From the NCBI GenBank assembly GCA_017302135.1, contig JAFLDZ010000026.1:1-50361 (forward strand): a DNA stretch of 50,361 nucleotides. The letters run 5' to 3'. Shown here piece by piece: positions 31,382-40,613 of the stretch. A program made the position numbers and the translations under genes. The stretch's first letter is position 1; each line of letters starts with the position of its first letter. The notes under the pieces were generated by a model. The model was not told the origin of the DNA. It saw only the letters and a program-made list of their open reading frames with translations, and searched no databases. Source of the stretch: Lysobacterales bacterium. GTDB lineage: Bacteria; Pseudomonadota; Gammaproteobacteria; Xanthomonadales; Xanthomonadaceae.

Positions 31382-32989
31382 ATGCCCGTGCTGAGCACCC
31401 GACTCGATCCGCAGTCGCAGGAGTTTCGCGACACCGTCGCCTACCATCGCGAATTGGTCGCCGAACTGGATTCGCGGTTGGCGCGCGCTGCCGAAGGTGG
31501 GGGCGACAAGGCCCGGGCCAAACACACCGAACGCGGCAAGCTCCTGGCGCGCGACCGCATCACCGCCCTCCTCGACCCGGGCTCGCCCTTTCTCGAAATC
31601 GCCCCGCTCGCCGCCGAAGAGATGTACGACGGCGCAGCACCGGCCGCAGGCATGGTCTGCGGTATCGGCCGGGTGATGGGCAACGAAGTGGTGATCGTGG
31701 CCAACGATGCCACGGTCAAGGGCGGCACCTATTTTCCGATGACGGTGAAAAAGCATCTGCGCGCGCAGGAGATCGCGCGCGAGAACAGACTGCCCTGCAT
31801 CTATCTGGTCGACTCCGGCGGCGCCTTCCTGCCGCTGCAGGACGAAGTCTTCCCCGATCGCGAGCATTTCGGCCGGATCTTCTACAACCAGGCGCGAATG
31901 AGCGCCGAGAACATCCCGCAGATCGCCGTGGTGATGGGCAGTTGCACCGCCGGCGGCGCCTATGTGCCGGCGATGAGCGATGAGAGCATCATCGTCAAGG
32001 AGCAGGGCACGATCTTCCTCGGTGGCCCACCGCTGGTGAAGGCCGCGACCGGCGAAGTGGTGGACGCCGAATCGCTCGGCGGCGCCGATGTGCACACCAG
32101 CATCTCCGGCGTGGCCGATCATTTCGCCGAAGACGACCGCCATGCGCTGCAGATCGCGCGCAATCTGGTCGGCAATCTCAATCGCAGGAAAATCCTTCCG
32201 GTCGCGGTGCGACCATCGGCGGAGCCGCGCTACGCCGCCGACGAGTTGTACGGCATCGTGCCGAAGGACACGCGTCGCCCGTTCGACATCCGCGAAGTGA
32301 TCGCGCGCATCGTCGACGGCTCCGACTTCGACGAATTCAAGGCGCGCTACGGCAAGACGCTCATCACCGGTTTCGCGCATCTGCACGGTTACCCGGTCGG
32401 CATCGTCGCCAACAACGGCATCCTGTTCGCGGAGAGCGCGCTCAAGGGCGCGCACTTCATCGAACTGTGCAATCAGCGCGGGATTCCGCTGGTGTTCCTG
32501 CAGAACATCACCGGCTTCATGGTCGGCAGGAAGTACGAGAACGCAGGCATCGCGAAGGATGGCGCGAAGATGGTCACTGCGGTCGCCTGTTCCAGCGTGC
32601 CGAAATTCACCGTGGTCATCGGCGGCAGCTTCGGTGCCGGCAATTATGCGATGTGCGGCCGTGCCTACGGCGCGCGTTTCCTGTGGATGTGGCCGAACGC
32701 ACGGATCAGCGTGATGGGCGGCGAACAGGCGGCCAGCGTGCTGGCGACCGTGCGTCGCGACGGCATCGAAGCCGCAGGCAAGACGTGGACCACCGAAGAG
32801 GAAGAATCCTTCAAGGCCCCGATCCGCGACCAGTACGAGACCCAGGGCAACCCCTACTACGCCACCGCGCGGCTGTGGGACGACGGCGTGATCGATCCCG
32901 CAGATACGCGCCGCGTGCTCGGGCTCGGGATTTCAGCCGCATTGAACGCACCCATCAAGCCGGCACGCTTCGGCGTGTTCCGGATGTAA
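31382..32989 (+). CDS. liuB: Methylcrotonyl-CoA carboxylase beta (carboxyltransferase) subunit
   Basis: The 535-residue crotonase-fold carboxyltransferase contains VVIVANDATVKGGTYFPMTVKKHLR, LVDSGGAFLPLQDEVFPD, MGSCTAGGAYVPAMSDE, and C-terminal GGSFGAGNYAMCGRAY. These are typical of 3-methylcrotonyl-CoA rather than propionyl-CoA carboxylase. It transfers CO2 from biotin on the LiuD subunit to 3-methylcrotonyl-CoA, giving 3-methylglutaconyl-CoA. The alpha subunit gene is 8 kb downstream rather than adjacent, with unrelated operons in between. The Hsp70 gene starts 34 bp after its stop. Confidence 0.93.
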   Translation: MPVLSTRLDPQSQEFRDTVAYHRELVAELDSRLARAAEGGGDKARAKHTERGKLLARDRITALLDPGSPFLEIAPLAAEEMYDGAAPAAGMVCGIGRVMGNEVVIVANDATVKGGTYFPMTVKKHLRAQEIARENRLPCIYLVDSGGAFLPLQDEVFPDREHFGRIFYNQARMSAENIPQIAVVMGSCTAGGAYVPAMSDESIIVKEQGTIFLGGPPLVKAATGEVVDAESLGGADVHTSISGVADHFAEDDRHALQIARNLVGNLNRRKILPVAVRPSAEPRYAADELYGIVPKDTRRPFDIREVIARIVDGSDFDEFKARYGKTLITGFAHLHGYPVGIVANNGILFAESALKGAHFIELCNQRGIPLVFLQNITGFMVGRKYENAGIAKDGAKMVTAVACSSVPKFTVVIGGSFGAGNYAMCGRAYGARFLWMWPNARISVMGGEQAASVLATVRRDGIEAAGKTWTTEEEESFKAPIRDQYETQGNPYYATARLWDDGVIDPADTRRVLGLGISAALNAPIKPARFGVFRM

Positions 32990-33023
32990 TCCTTACCGAC
33001 ACAGACCACACACAGACCACCGC

Positions 33024-34712
33024 ATGATCGTCGGCATCGACCTGGGCACCACCCATTCACTGATTGGCGCCTACACGGAACAAGGCAGCAAACTGTTCCC
33101 GAACGCGCTTGGCGATCTGCTGACGCCGTCGGTGGTCAGCGTCGACGGCGATACCGTCCTGGTCGGTCAGGCCGCGCGCGATCGCCTGATCAGTCATCCA
33201 GAGCGCACGGTCGCGTCGTTCAAGCGCTGGATGGGATCGTCGCGCGAGACCCGGCTCGGCGATCGCAGCTTTCGGCCCGAGGAACTGTCGGCGCTGGTAT
33301 TGCGCTCGCTGTTGGCCGATGCCGAAGCGGCGCTGGGCGAAAAAATCACCGAGGCCGTGATCAGCGTGCCCGCGTATTTCTCCGACGCCCAGCGCAAGGC
33401 CACACGCAGCGCGGGCGAGTTGGCCGGCGTGCGCGTCGAACGATTGATCAACGAGCCGACCGCTGCGGCATTGGCTTACGGATTGCAGAACCGGGAGCAG
33501 GAAAGCCGCTTTCTGGTGTTCGATCTCGGCGGCGGCACCTTCGACGTGTCGATTCTCGAATCCTTCGACAGCGTATTCGAAGTGCACGCCAGCGCAGGCG
33601 ACAATTTCCTCGGCGGGGAAGATTTCCTCGACGCGCTGGTCGAGGCGTTCCTGCAGGATCATTCGCTGCGGAAACATGCCATCAGCGCGTCGGAGTACGG
33701 CCAGCTCCGGCGCCGTCTGGAAGTGCTGAAGCGCGAGCTGGGCGGCTCCGCAGCCGCACCGCTGCAGATCACGATCGGCGACAACAGCTATGCCTGGAAC
33801 GTCGACGAAGAGCGCTTTGCGCGCCTCTGCGAACCGCTGGTGCAGCGGATGCGCGCGCCGATCGAACGTGCGATGCGCGACGCGAAACTGCAGCCGGCGC
33901 AACTGGACGAGATCGTACTGGTCGGTGGCGCCAGCCGCATGCCGCTGGTCGCACGACTGGTATCGCGCATGTTCGGTCGCTTGCCGTTGCGCCACGTCAA
34001 TCCCGATCAGGCCATCGCGCTCGGCGCCAGCGTCGCCGCTGGACTGAAATCGCGCAACGCAAAGCTCGATGAAATCATTCTCACCGACGTCTGCCCCTAT
34101 ACCCTCGGCACCCAGATCGGACGGCGCGACCCGAACGGCCAGGTCCACGACGGCTACTTCCATCCGATCATCCTGCGCAACAGCACGGTGCCGATCAGCC
34201 GCGAAGATGTCTTCTACCCGATGCATGAGCAACAGCAGCAACTCACCATCGACATCTTCCAGGGTGAGAACCCGCTGGTCGCGAACAACATCAAACTTGG
34301 CGAGATCACGCTCGATCTCGACAAGCGACGCAGTCACGACGAAAACGGCGTCACCGTGCGCTTCACCTACGACATCAACGGTCTGCTGCAGGTGGAAGTC
34401 ACCGAACACGCGACGCAGCGGCGACACGAGCTGCTGCTCGAACAGAACCCTGGCCTGCTGACGCCGGAAGAAATCCGCGCACGACTCGCGGCACTGGCGG
34501 AGCTGAAAGTCCACCCGCGCAACCAGCAGGAAAACATCGCGGTGCTGGCGCGCGCCGAGCGGTTGTACGAAGAATTCCTGCACGAACGCAGCCAACTGCA
34601 GGACTGGATCATGCAGTTCCGCGCGATTCTCGATACCCAGGACGTGGCGCGGATCGCGCATCACCGCGTCCAGCTGGTGGAGGCGCTGGACGCGTTGGAA
34701 GCGCAGGCATGA
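33024..34712 (+). CDS. hscC: HscC-type Hsp70 chaperone
   Basis: The 562-residue Hsp70 has the actin-like ATPase start MIVGIDLGTTHSLIG, VISVPAYFSDAQRKATRSAG, LINEPTAAALAYGL, VFDLGGGTFDVSIL and LVGGASRMPLV. The substrate-binding part is short (LTIDIFQGENPLVANNIKLG). It lacks the long insertion and the C-terminal lid tail of DnaK, matching the HscC subfamily in length. HscC has few known clients and works with dedicated J-proteins. The coupled downstream gene encodes a J-like protein (4-nt overlap), which supports the subfamily call. Confidence 0.88.
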   Translation: MIVGIDLGTTHSLIGAYTEQGSKLFPNALGDLLTPSVVSVDGDTVLVGQAARDRLISHPERTVASFKRWMGSSRETRLGDRSFRPEELSALVLRSLLADAEAALGEKITEAVISVPAYFSDAQRKATRSAGELAGVRVERLINEPTAAALAYGLQNREQESRFLVFDLGGGTFDVSILESFDSVFEVHASAGDNFLGGEDFLDALVEAFLQDHSLRKHAISASEYGQLRRRLEVLKRELGGSAAAPLQITIGDNSYAWNVDEERFARLCEPLVQRMRAPIERAMRDAKLQPAQLDEIVLVGGASRMPLVARLVSRMFGRLPLRHVNPDQAIALGASVAAGLKSRNAKLDEIILTDVCPYTLGTQIGRRDPNGQVHDGYFHPIILRNSTVPISREDVFYPMHEQQQQLTIDIFQGENPLVANNIKLGEITLDLDKRRSHDENGVTVRFTYDINGLLQVEVTEHATQRRHELLLEQNPGLLTPEEIRARLAALAELKVHPRNQQENIAVLARAERLYEEFLHERSQLQDWIMQFRAILDTQDVARIAHHRVQLVEALDALEAQA

Positions 34713-36244
34713 GCCGCGCGTTGCGCGAACTCGGTCTCGGGCCCGACGCCGACGAGCGCGCGGTCAAGCGCGCGTACGCCGCACGTCTGAAGGCGACTCG
34801 TCCGGATACCGACCCCGAAGGCTTCCAACGCCTCAATGCAGCCTATCAAGCCGCGCTCGCATGGGTGCAATCACGGTCAAACGTTGCATACGCACCGCAG
34901 TCGATCGCACCTGAGACGGAAACCGACGCAACGGCAGATGAAGTACCGCTCGATGCGGTCACGCAGGCACTCTCGACGGACGCGCTGTTCGCAATGCTGG
35001 AGTCTCAGGCCGGCGAAACAGACGAAGGCATACGCGTCGACGCAGGCGACGATACATTCGGCGTCCCGAACAGCGGCCATATCGACACCGTTCTTCCGGA
35101 ACCGCTTCCCACCGAAACCATCCGCTTCGATCTTGATGCGTTCTTCGAGGACTGCATCGCGTTGGCTGCGCGCGGTCGCGACGGAGAGCTGCTGGACTGG
35201 CTCAATGCGCAGCCGATCCTGTGGTCTCTCCAGCACAAGGCGCAGATCGCGCAGTGGTTGCTGGGGCACTTGAACGAGCACCGGCCGGCGATCGAAGCGC
35301 GCCGTTTCGATGTGCTCGCCGAGTTCTTCGGCCTGCTCGATCTGCACTCGGGCTACGACGCCTACGCCATCCATCGCCTGCGTCATCGCCTGCATCTGGC
35401 ATGGGAAGTCCAGACCGCACAGTTGCATGCGCTCGCGCAGCGCGGCCAACCGGACGGAGGCAGTCACGCTGCCGACGTGCGCCAGACCCGACGAATCCTC
35501 AAACAGCTCCGTCGGCCGCTGAGCAGCGCACAGGCGATGTTCGCCGGACTGATGCCGATGTATCCCTCGGCGGTGCGCAGGTTTCTGTACCGGCTGGACT
35601 TCGGCAACATCGACGACCTGCCTCCGCCGATCGAAGCGCAGCAGGTCGCGTTCTGGGATGCGGCCGGAGATCGTTCGCGCGTCTCCGTGCCCCGGCTGCA
35701 GATCGGCGCAGCACGCTGCGTGGCGTATTCGGCGCTGGCCATGCTGCTGGTGACGCTGGTGAAACTGTTGGCACCTGAAGCAGAACTGCATGCGTCAGCG
35801 GCGATCAAGACCGGTGCGGCCGTATTCGCCGGGATGTCTGCGGGTTGGCTCGCATGGGTCGGCGGGCAGGCATGCCTGCAGTGGCAGTGCTTGCCGGAAG
35901 ACGAAGAAGAACGCTTCCGCCGCTTGCGCCGGGCGTTGATCCCAACGCTCGCGCTGATCGCATTCGCACTGGAACTGGCCCTGGACTGGGATATCGCGGC
36001 GGCAGTCATCTCGGTGTGGACGTTCCTGCTGGCGTGGCAACGCTACCGCCAGCGCAATGGCCCGCTGTTCGGCTTCGCGCCGCGCGGGCCGATCTGGTAC
36101 GCGGTCGGGATCGCGCTGTTGCTTGGCCCCGGTCTGGCGCTGCTCGGCAGCGCGCCGCATGCGGTGGTCGGCGGCATTTGCGCTTCGGTGGTGGCGCTGT
36201 GGGGATTGGATCTGCGCAAACAGCGCGCCGCGTCGAAAAGCTGA
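34709..36244 (+). CDS. J-domain-like membrane partner of HscC
   Basis: The 511-residue protein begins with a J-like domain, ALRELGLGPDADERAVKRAY followed by AARLKATRPDTDPEGFQRLN. The canonical HPD tripeptide is RPD. Residues 70-330 are helical with no named domain. The C terminus carries five or six membrane helices (LAMLLVTLVKLLAPEAEL, AAVFAGMSAGWLAWVGG, ALIPTLALIAFALELAL and others). It probably anchors HscC to the inner membrane, as DjlB/DjlC-type proteins do in other bacteria. Loss of the HPD His normally abolishes Hsp70 stimulation, so either this pair has adapted or the protein acts differently. ATGA coupling to hscC is clear. Confidence 0.75.
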   Translation: MSRALRELGLGPDADERAVKRAYAARLKATRPDTDPEGFQRLNAAYQAALAWVQSRSNVAYAPQSIAPETETDATADEVPLDAVTQALSTDALFAMLESQAGETDEGIRVDAGDDTFGVPNSGHIDTVLPEPLPTETIRFDLDAFFEDCIALAARGRDGELLDWLNAQPILWSLQHKAQIAQWLLGHLNEHRPAIEARRFDVLAEFFGLLDLHSGYDAYAIHRLRHRLHLAWEVQTAQLHALAQRGQPDGGSHAADVRQTRRILKQLRRPLSSAQAMFAGLMPMYPSAVRRFLYRLDFGNIDDLPPPIEAQQVAFWDAAGDRSRVSVPRLQIGAARCVAYSALAMLLVTLVKLLAPEAELHASAAIKTGAAVFAGMSAGWLAWVGGQACLQWQCLPEDEEERFRRLRRALIPTLALIAFALELALDWDIAAAVISVWTFLLAWQRYRQRNGPLFGFAPRGPIWYAVGIALLLGPGLALLGSAPHAVVGGICASVVALWGLDLRKQRAASKS

Positions 36245-36365
36245 ATGCGAAAAGTCGGTGAGGTGAACAGCCGCGATTCTGCTGCGGTTGTCACACCGTG
36301 ACGCGGGCGACGACGATATGGTGGACAGTCCTGCCGTCGCCATCGGCGTATCCGGAGTTTGCAGC

Positions 36366-36908
36366 ATGGCCATCTTCAATCAATCCAATACCGGCAAGAA
36401 AGACGCCGCACCCGCTGTCGCGGATACGCCGAGCTTCGCCGCACGCGAGGCATCCGCGCCACCCGCGAACACCGATTTCACCCCCGCGACCTTCCCGCGC
36501 ACCAGCGCCGCGCCTGAACCGGCCGCCGCACCCGCAGCGAAAGAATCGCTGATCGCTGCAGACCTCACCATCGAAGGCAAGATCGAAGGCTCGGGACACG
36601 TCCGCATCGCCGGCAAATTCAAGGGCGACGTCAACGTGCAGGGCGATCTGTCGCTGGAACGCGGCGCCAAACTCAATGGCAGCGTGCGTGCGAAGAAAGT
36701 CACGTTGGCCGGCGAGCTGGAAGGCAACGTCGAAGCCGCCGCACGGGTCGAACTGCTCGATACGGCGGTGGTGATCGGCGACCTCAAGGCAGGCACGCTG
36801 ACGGTCGCCGCAGGCTCGAAGATCCGTGGACATATCGACTGCGGCTGGGAAAACAGCGGCACCCAGAAATCGGCCGTCAAGAAAGCGGAAACGACCCCCG
36901 AGTCATGA
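36366..36908 (+). CDS. Bactofilin (polymer-forming cytoskeletal protein)
   Basis: The 180-residue protein has a disordered Pro/Ala-rich N terminus and a bactofilin beta-helix at residues 60-160: ESLIAADLTIEGKIEGSGHVRIAGKFKGDV with rungs rich in Gly and Val, then VNVQGDLSLERGAKLNGSV and VEAAARVELLDTAVVIGDL. Bactofilins polymerise without nucleotide and organise cell-shape or envelope enzymes. GGAG ahead of ATG 36366 supports this start over the upstream Met at 36288. Its end overlaps the zinc-ribbon gene. Confidence 0.88.
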   Translation: MAIFNQSNTGKKDAAPAVADTPSFAAREASAPPANTDFTPATFPRTSAAPEPAAAPAAKESLIAADLTIEGKIEGSGHVRIAGKFKGDVNVQGDLSLERGAKLNGSVRAKKVTLAGELEGNVEAAARVELLDTAVVIGDLKAGTLTVAAGSKIRGHIDCGWENSGTQKSAVKKAETTPES

Positions 36909-37258
36909 GCACCCGCCCGGGCATCGCGGGCGCCACCCGCGAGTGCCCGCACTGCAAGGCGAAAATCCTCGAAAGCGCGGTGATCTGCCCCGCGTGCAAG
37001 CACTATCTGCGCTACGACTCGGACGCACACCCGGCCAAGCCGGCGCAGATCCCGCTGCAGGTCGAAGGCACCATCCGCCATCCGGCGGGTGGCGACCCAT
37101 GGGAATATTCCGTCGTGCTGGTGATCCGCGACGATCGCGGCAATGAAGTCACGCGTCAGGTCGTCGGCGTGGGCGCGATGCACGCCGGCGATGAGCGCAG
37201 CTTCACGCTGTCGGTGGAAGTATTCGAGGCGAAGGGCGCGAAGCCACGGAAACATTGA
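36905..37258 (+). CDS. Zinc-ribbon protein coupled to bactofilin
   Basis: A 117-residue protein with an N-terminal zinc ribbon of two CxxC pairs (ECPHCKAKILESAVICPACKH) and a C-terminal beta-sandwich-like domain (IPLQVEGTIRHPAGGDPWEY, VVLVIRDDRGNEVTRQVVGV). It starts ATGA-coupled to the bactofilin gene, and I believe this pair is conserved in Xanthomonadaceae. It may bind the filament or a partner; function is unknown. A short GC stem (GCGCCG / CGGCGC, 37259-37275) follows the stop codon in the convergent gap. Confidence 0.8.
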   Translation: MSTRPGIAGATRECPHCKAKILESAVICPACKHYLRYDSDAHPAKPAQIPLQVEGTIRHPAGGDPWEYSVVLVIRDDRGNEVTRQVVGVGAMHAGDERSFTLSVEVFEAKGAKPRKH

Positions 37259-37288
37259 GCGCCGCAACACGGCGCGCCCGCATGCGAC

Positions 37289-37549
37289 TCAGGATGCGCT
37301 TCCCGTATCGCAGCTGTTGCAACCACCGCAAGCATCCCCCGCAGGCTTCGGGGCGGGCGCGATACGTTTGCCCAAGGCACGCACCCAGGACGGGCGGCTT
37401 TCGCGCACCAGTGGCAGCGCGAGCGCGATACGGATCCGCCGCGCCACGTTCGGCGCCTGCTTGAGGAACACCACCCACGCGCTGGCCGCCACCATCACCG
37501 CGACGACGATGTACTGCAACGTCAGCGGGACCGATGCCGACATCGTCAT
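37289..37549 (-). CDS. FeoB-associated small membrane protein (DUF6587-like)
   Basis: An 86-residue protein with one membrane helix (LQYIVVAVMVAASAWVVFL), a basic linker, and a C-terminal cysteine cluster CGGCNSCDTG. The start is ATGA-coupled to feoB. FeoB-linked small proteins with a Cys-rich tail (FeoC- or FeoB-associated Cys-rich type) occur in many bacteria, and I recall DUF6587 for the Xanthomonadaceae version. The cysteines could bind Fe(II) or an iron-sulfur cluster at the cytosolic mouth of FeoB. Confidence 0.75.
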   Translation of the reverse strand: MTMSASVPLTLQYIVVAVMVAASAWVVFLKQAPNVARRIRIALALPLVRESRPSWVRALGKRIAPAPKPAGDACGGCNSCDTGSAS

Positions 37550-39432
37550 CCCGCTCCCATCGCGGCGGCGACCTGATAGGTCACCAGTGAGGCGGCATAC
37601 GCCAGGACGAACAGATACACGGTGGCGAAACCCATCTGCTTCCACGAATTGGTTTCGCGCTTGATCGTCGCGAGCGTGGAGATGCACATCGGTGCGTAGA
37701 TGTACCAGACCAGCAGCGACAGCGCCGTCGCCAGCGACCAGTCCTGCGCGATCAGCGGCGACAGCGCCTGCGCGGCGGCGGTGTCGTCGGCAGCGGACAG
37801 CGCGTAGACCGTGGCGAGCGAAGCCACGGCGACTTCCCGCGCGGCCAACCCGGGAATCAGCGCGATGCAGATCTGCCAGTTGAAACCCAGCGGCGCGAAC
37901 GCCGCAGTCATCGCGTGACCGAGACGACCGGCGAAGCTGTAGTCGATGGCCGGGCCGACGGCATCGGCAGGCGCACCCGGGAACGACAGCAGAAACCACA
38001 GCAGGATGGTCAACGCAAGAATGATTCCGCCGACGCGCTTGAGGAAGATCATCATCCGTTCCCACAGGCCGATCAGCAGATCGCGCGGATTGGGCACACG
38101 GTACGACGGCAGTTCCAGCATCAGCGCATGCTCGCCTTTGTCGCGGCGCCAGCGCTTCATCACCCACGACACCAGCAGCGCGCTGACGATCGCCGCAACG
38201 TAGAGGCCGAACAGCACCAGCCCCTGCAGATTCAGGATCCCCCACACCTCGCGCTGCGGAATGAACGCGCCGATCAGCAGCGCGTACACCGGCAGCCGCG
38301 CCGAGCATGTCATCAGCGGCGCGACCAGAATGGTGGCGAGACGGTCTCGCGGGTCCTGAATGCTGCGCGTGGCCATGATGCCCGGCACCGCGCAGGCGAA
38401 ACTCGACAACAGCGGGATGAAGCTGCGCCCGGACAGACCAGCCTTGGACATCAAACGATCGAGCAGAAACGCCGCGCGCGGCAGATAGCCCGATTCCTCC
38501 AACGCGAGAATGAAGGCGAACAGGATCAGGATCTGCGGCAGGAAAATGATCACGCCACCCAGGCCTGCGACGATGCCATCAACCAACAGACTGCGCAGCG
38601 GTCCATCCGGCAACTGCTCACCGAACGCAGCGCCGAACCACACGGTCGCTGCATCGATCGCATCCATCAGCGGTGCGGCCCATGCATAGACCGCCTGGAA
38701 AATCAGGAACATCACCACCGCAAGCGTCAACAGACCGATGACCGGATGCAGCAACCAGCGGTCGAGCACGTCGTCCACGTGCGCGGTGCGCGTGGGCATG
38801 CACACGGCAAGCGTCAGCAGGCGCCGCGTTTCCTCGTGCAGCTTCTGCTCCGGGCTCGATCCGGTGCCGATCTCCGTCAGATCCTGCAGCACCGGCGGAG
38901 ACAGCCGGTCTGCCATCGCATCGAGCTGCGCCAGCAGCGCCTTGCCGCCATCGCGATGCACGGCTACGGTCTCGACCACCGGCACGCCGAGTTCGCGCTG
39001 CAGCACCTGCGGATCGATTTCGATGCCGCGGCGTCTGGCGGCGTCCATCATGTTGAGGGCGACGACCATCGGCTTGCCGAGTGCGCGGACTTCCAGCGCG
39101 AAGCGCAGATGCAGGCGCAGGTTGGTGGCATCGACCACGCACACCAGCAGATCCGGTGCGGGTTCGCCGGGGTAGAAGCCACGGCAGATGTCGCGGGTCA
39201 CCGCCTCATCCAGACTGGCGGCATGGAAACTGTAGGCGCCGGGCAGATCCAGCAGCACGCATGTCCGGCCGGCCGGCGTCAGCAGCCGGCCCTCCTTGCG
39301 CTCGACAGTCACACCAGCGTAATTCGCCACCTTCTGGCGACTGCCGGTCAGCAGATTGAACAGCGCCGTCTTGCCGCAGTTGGGGTTGCCGACCAATGCC
39401 AGCCGCAACGGTTGGACGGCAGGACCACTCAC
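37546..39432 (-). CDS. feoB: Ferrous iron transporter FeoB
   Basis: The 628-residue protein has an N-terminal G domain with G1 GNPNCGKTALFN, switch region NYAGVTVERKEG, G3 DLPGAYSF and G4 NMMD. A helical regulatory domain and a membrane part follow, with SFACAVPGIMATRSI and GLAAREVAVASLATVYALS containing the conserved gate motifs. It imports Fe(II) across the inner membrane. It is somewhat shorter than the 770-residue E. coli protein and lacks its C-terminal extension; the separate Cys-rich protein encoded next may take that part. It overlaps feoA by 4 nt. Confidence 0.95.
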   Translation of the reverse strand: MSGPAVQPLRLALVGNPNCGKTALFNLLTGSRQKVANYAGVTVERKEGRLLTPAGRTCVLLDLPGAYSFHAASLDEAVTRDICRGFYPGEPAPDLLVCVVDATNLRLHLRFALEVRALGKPMVVALNMMDAARRRGIEIDPQVLQRELGVPVVETVAVHRDGGKALLAQLDAMADRLSPPVLQDLTEIGTGSSPEQKLHEETRRLLTLAVCMPTRTAHVDDVLDRWLLHPVIGLLTLAVVMFLIFQAVYAWAAPLMDAIDAATVWFGAAFGEQLPDGPLRSLLVDGIVAGLGGVIIFLPQILILFAFILALEESGYLPRAAFLLDRLMSKAGLSGRSFIPLLSSFACAVPGIMATRSIQDPRDRLATILVAPLMTCSARLPVYALLIGAFIPQREVWGILNLQGLVLFGLYVAAIVSALLVSWVMKRWRRDKGEHALMLELPSYRVPNPRDLLIGLWERMMIFLKRVGGIILALTILLWFLLSFPGAPADAVGPAIDYSFAGRLGHAMTAAFAPLGFNWQICIALIPGLAAREVAVASLATVYALSAADDTAAAQALSPLIAQDWSLATALSLLVWYIYAPMCISTLATIKRETNSWKQMGFATVYLFVLAYAASLVTYQVAAAMGAG

Positions 39433-39686
39433 GACGCTGCGTCCGCGCGCAGGATCACGCGTGCGGCCTCGCTGCGGCGCAGCGCGAACCGGGTGTAGCC
39501 GATCTGCACCAGCAGCGGCTCTGCGCCGAACGGGCCGGTCGCAACCACCTCCACGCGCTCGCCCGCGACGAAACCCAGCTCACGCAGGCGCCGTGCGATG
39601 GCATCGTTCGGCGTCAATTCCCGCACGGATTCGACCCGGGCTTCGACGCGCCCTTTCAATTCGGTCAAATTCAAAGACCGTTCCAA
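39429..39686 (-). CDS. feoA: Ferrous iron transport protein FeoA
   Basis: An 85-residue SH3-like protein containing RRLRELGFVAGERVEVVATGPFG and LVQIGYTRFALRRSEAARVIL, the FeoA fold. It is the first gene of the feoA-feoB-DUF6587 operon and probably modulates the G domain of FeoB. A Fur-like operator lies just upstream. Confidence 0.92.
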   Translation of the reverse strand: MERSLNLTELKGRVEARVESVRELTPNDAIARRLRELGFVAGERVEVVATGPFGAEPLLVQIGYTRFALRRSEAARVILRADAAS

Positions 39687-39700
39687 AGTCAGTGTTCCAA

Positions 39701-39720
39701 ATAGGAATTGTTCTCATCTT
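39701..39720 (-). promoter_or_regulatory. Fur-box-like operator ahead of feoA
   Basis: Read towards feoA the sequence is AAGATGAGAACAATTCCTAT. It matches the Fur consensus core (ATGAGAA..ATTC..AT) with a few mismatches and lies 15 bp before the feoA start, in an AT-rich stretch within GC-rich DNA. Iron-dependent repression by Fur is therefore likely. Confidence 0.55.
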
Positions 39721-39828
39721 ATAACATGTCGCCGGACGGGAGGTCGATCCAGATCAAATTCCGCCCTTTCCGGGCGAGCGGATATCATTCATCTTCTTCG
39801 CATTCCGGACCAGGCCAGGATCAGGGAC

Positions 39829-40611
39829 ATGACCGACTCGCTGCAGCACTATCGCAATGGCGCCGTTGTCCATCTGCGCCTGTATCGACCGGCGTTGCAC
39901 AACGCCTTCGACGCGGACCTGATCGAAAGTCTGACCGCGGCGCTGGTCGCCATCCGCGCGGACAGGACGGTGCGGGTCGTGGTGCTGGAAGGCGCAGGCC
40001 CAAGTTTCTCTGCCGGCGCCGATCTGAACTGGATGCACAGCATGATCACCGCCAGCCAGGAGGAGAACCGCGTCGACGCGCTGGCGCTCGCCCGTCTGAT
40101 GCGGACGCTGGACGACCTGCCCCACCCGACCATCGCCCGCGTCCACGGCGCGGCCTTCGGTGGCGGCGTCGGTCTGATCGCCTGCTGCGACATCGCCATC
40201 GGCAGCGACGAAGCGAAATTCGGCTTGACCGAAAGCAGGCTCGGGCTGCTGCCTGCGGTGATCTCGCCCTATGTCATCGCCGCGATCGGCGCGCGACAGG
40301 CGCGGCGCTGGTTCGCCACCGCCGAACAGTTCGACGCCGCCGAGGCGCAGCGGATCGGTCTGCTGCATGCGGTGGTCCCTGCCGATGAACTCGATGCGGC
40401 GATCAAGCGCCAGATCGATCTGCTGCTGAAAGCCGGCCCACTGGCCACCAGCCACGCGAAGCTGCTGGTGCGGCGCGTAGATGGCGAGCACGACCGCGAG
40501 AAGCTCGACCGCGACAACGCCGACCTGATCGCACGCCTGCGCGTCTCGCCCGAGGGCCAGGAAGGCCTGATCGCGTTCCTCGAAAAGCGCAAACCCGGCT
40601 GGGCGATCTGA
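39829..40611 (+). CDS. liuC: Enoyl-CoA hydratase family protein, probable methylglutaconyl-CoA hydratase
   Basis: The 260-residue crotonase-fold enzyme has the oxyanion-hole segments GAGPSFSAGADLNWM and VHGAAFGGGVGLIACCDIA, and the glutamate region SEAKFGLTESRLGLLPAVIS-like (as DEAKFGLTESRLGLLPAVIS). In this operon with LiuD and LiuE it should hydrate 3-methylglutaconyl-CoA to HMG-CoA. The assignment rests on context plus the crotonase pattern. AGGGAC precedes ATG 39829. It is divergent from feoA. Confidence 0.85.
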   Translation: MTDSLQHYRNGAVVHLRLYRPALHNAFDADLIESLTAALVAIRADRTVRVVVLEGAGPSFSAGADLNWMHSMITASQEENRVDALALARLMRTLDDLPHPTIARVHGAAFGGGVGLIACCDIAIGSDEAKFGLTESRLGLLPAVISPYVIAAIGARQARRWFATAEQFDAAEAQRIGLLHAVVPADELDAAIKRQIDLLLKAGPLATSHAKLLVRRVDGEHDREKLDRDNADLIARLRVSPEGQEGLIAFLEKRKPGWAI

Positions 40612-40613
40612 GC

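Noticed and set aside
39598..39828. N-terminal extension of the LiuC frame
   Set aside because: It overlaps feoA and the Fur-like box and adds Ser/Arg-rich residues absent from the crotonase fold. ATG 39829 has a ribosome-binding site.
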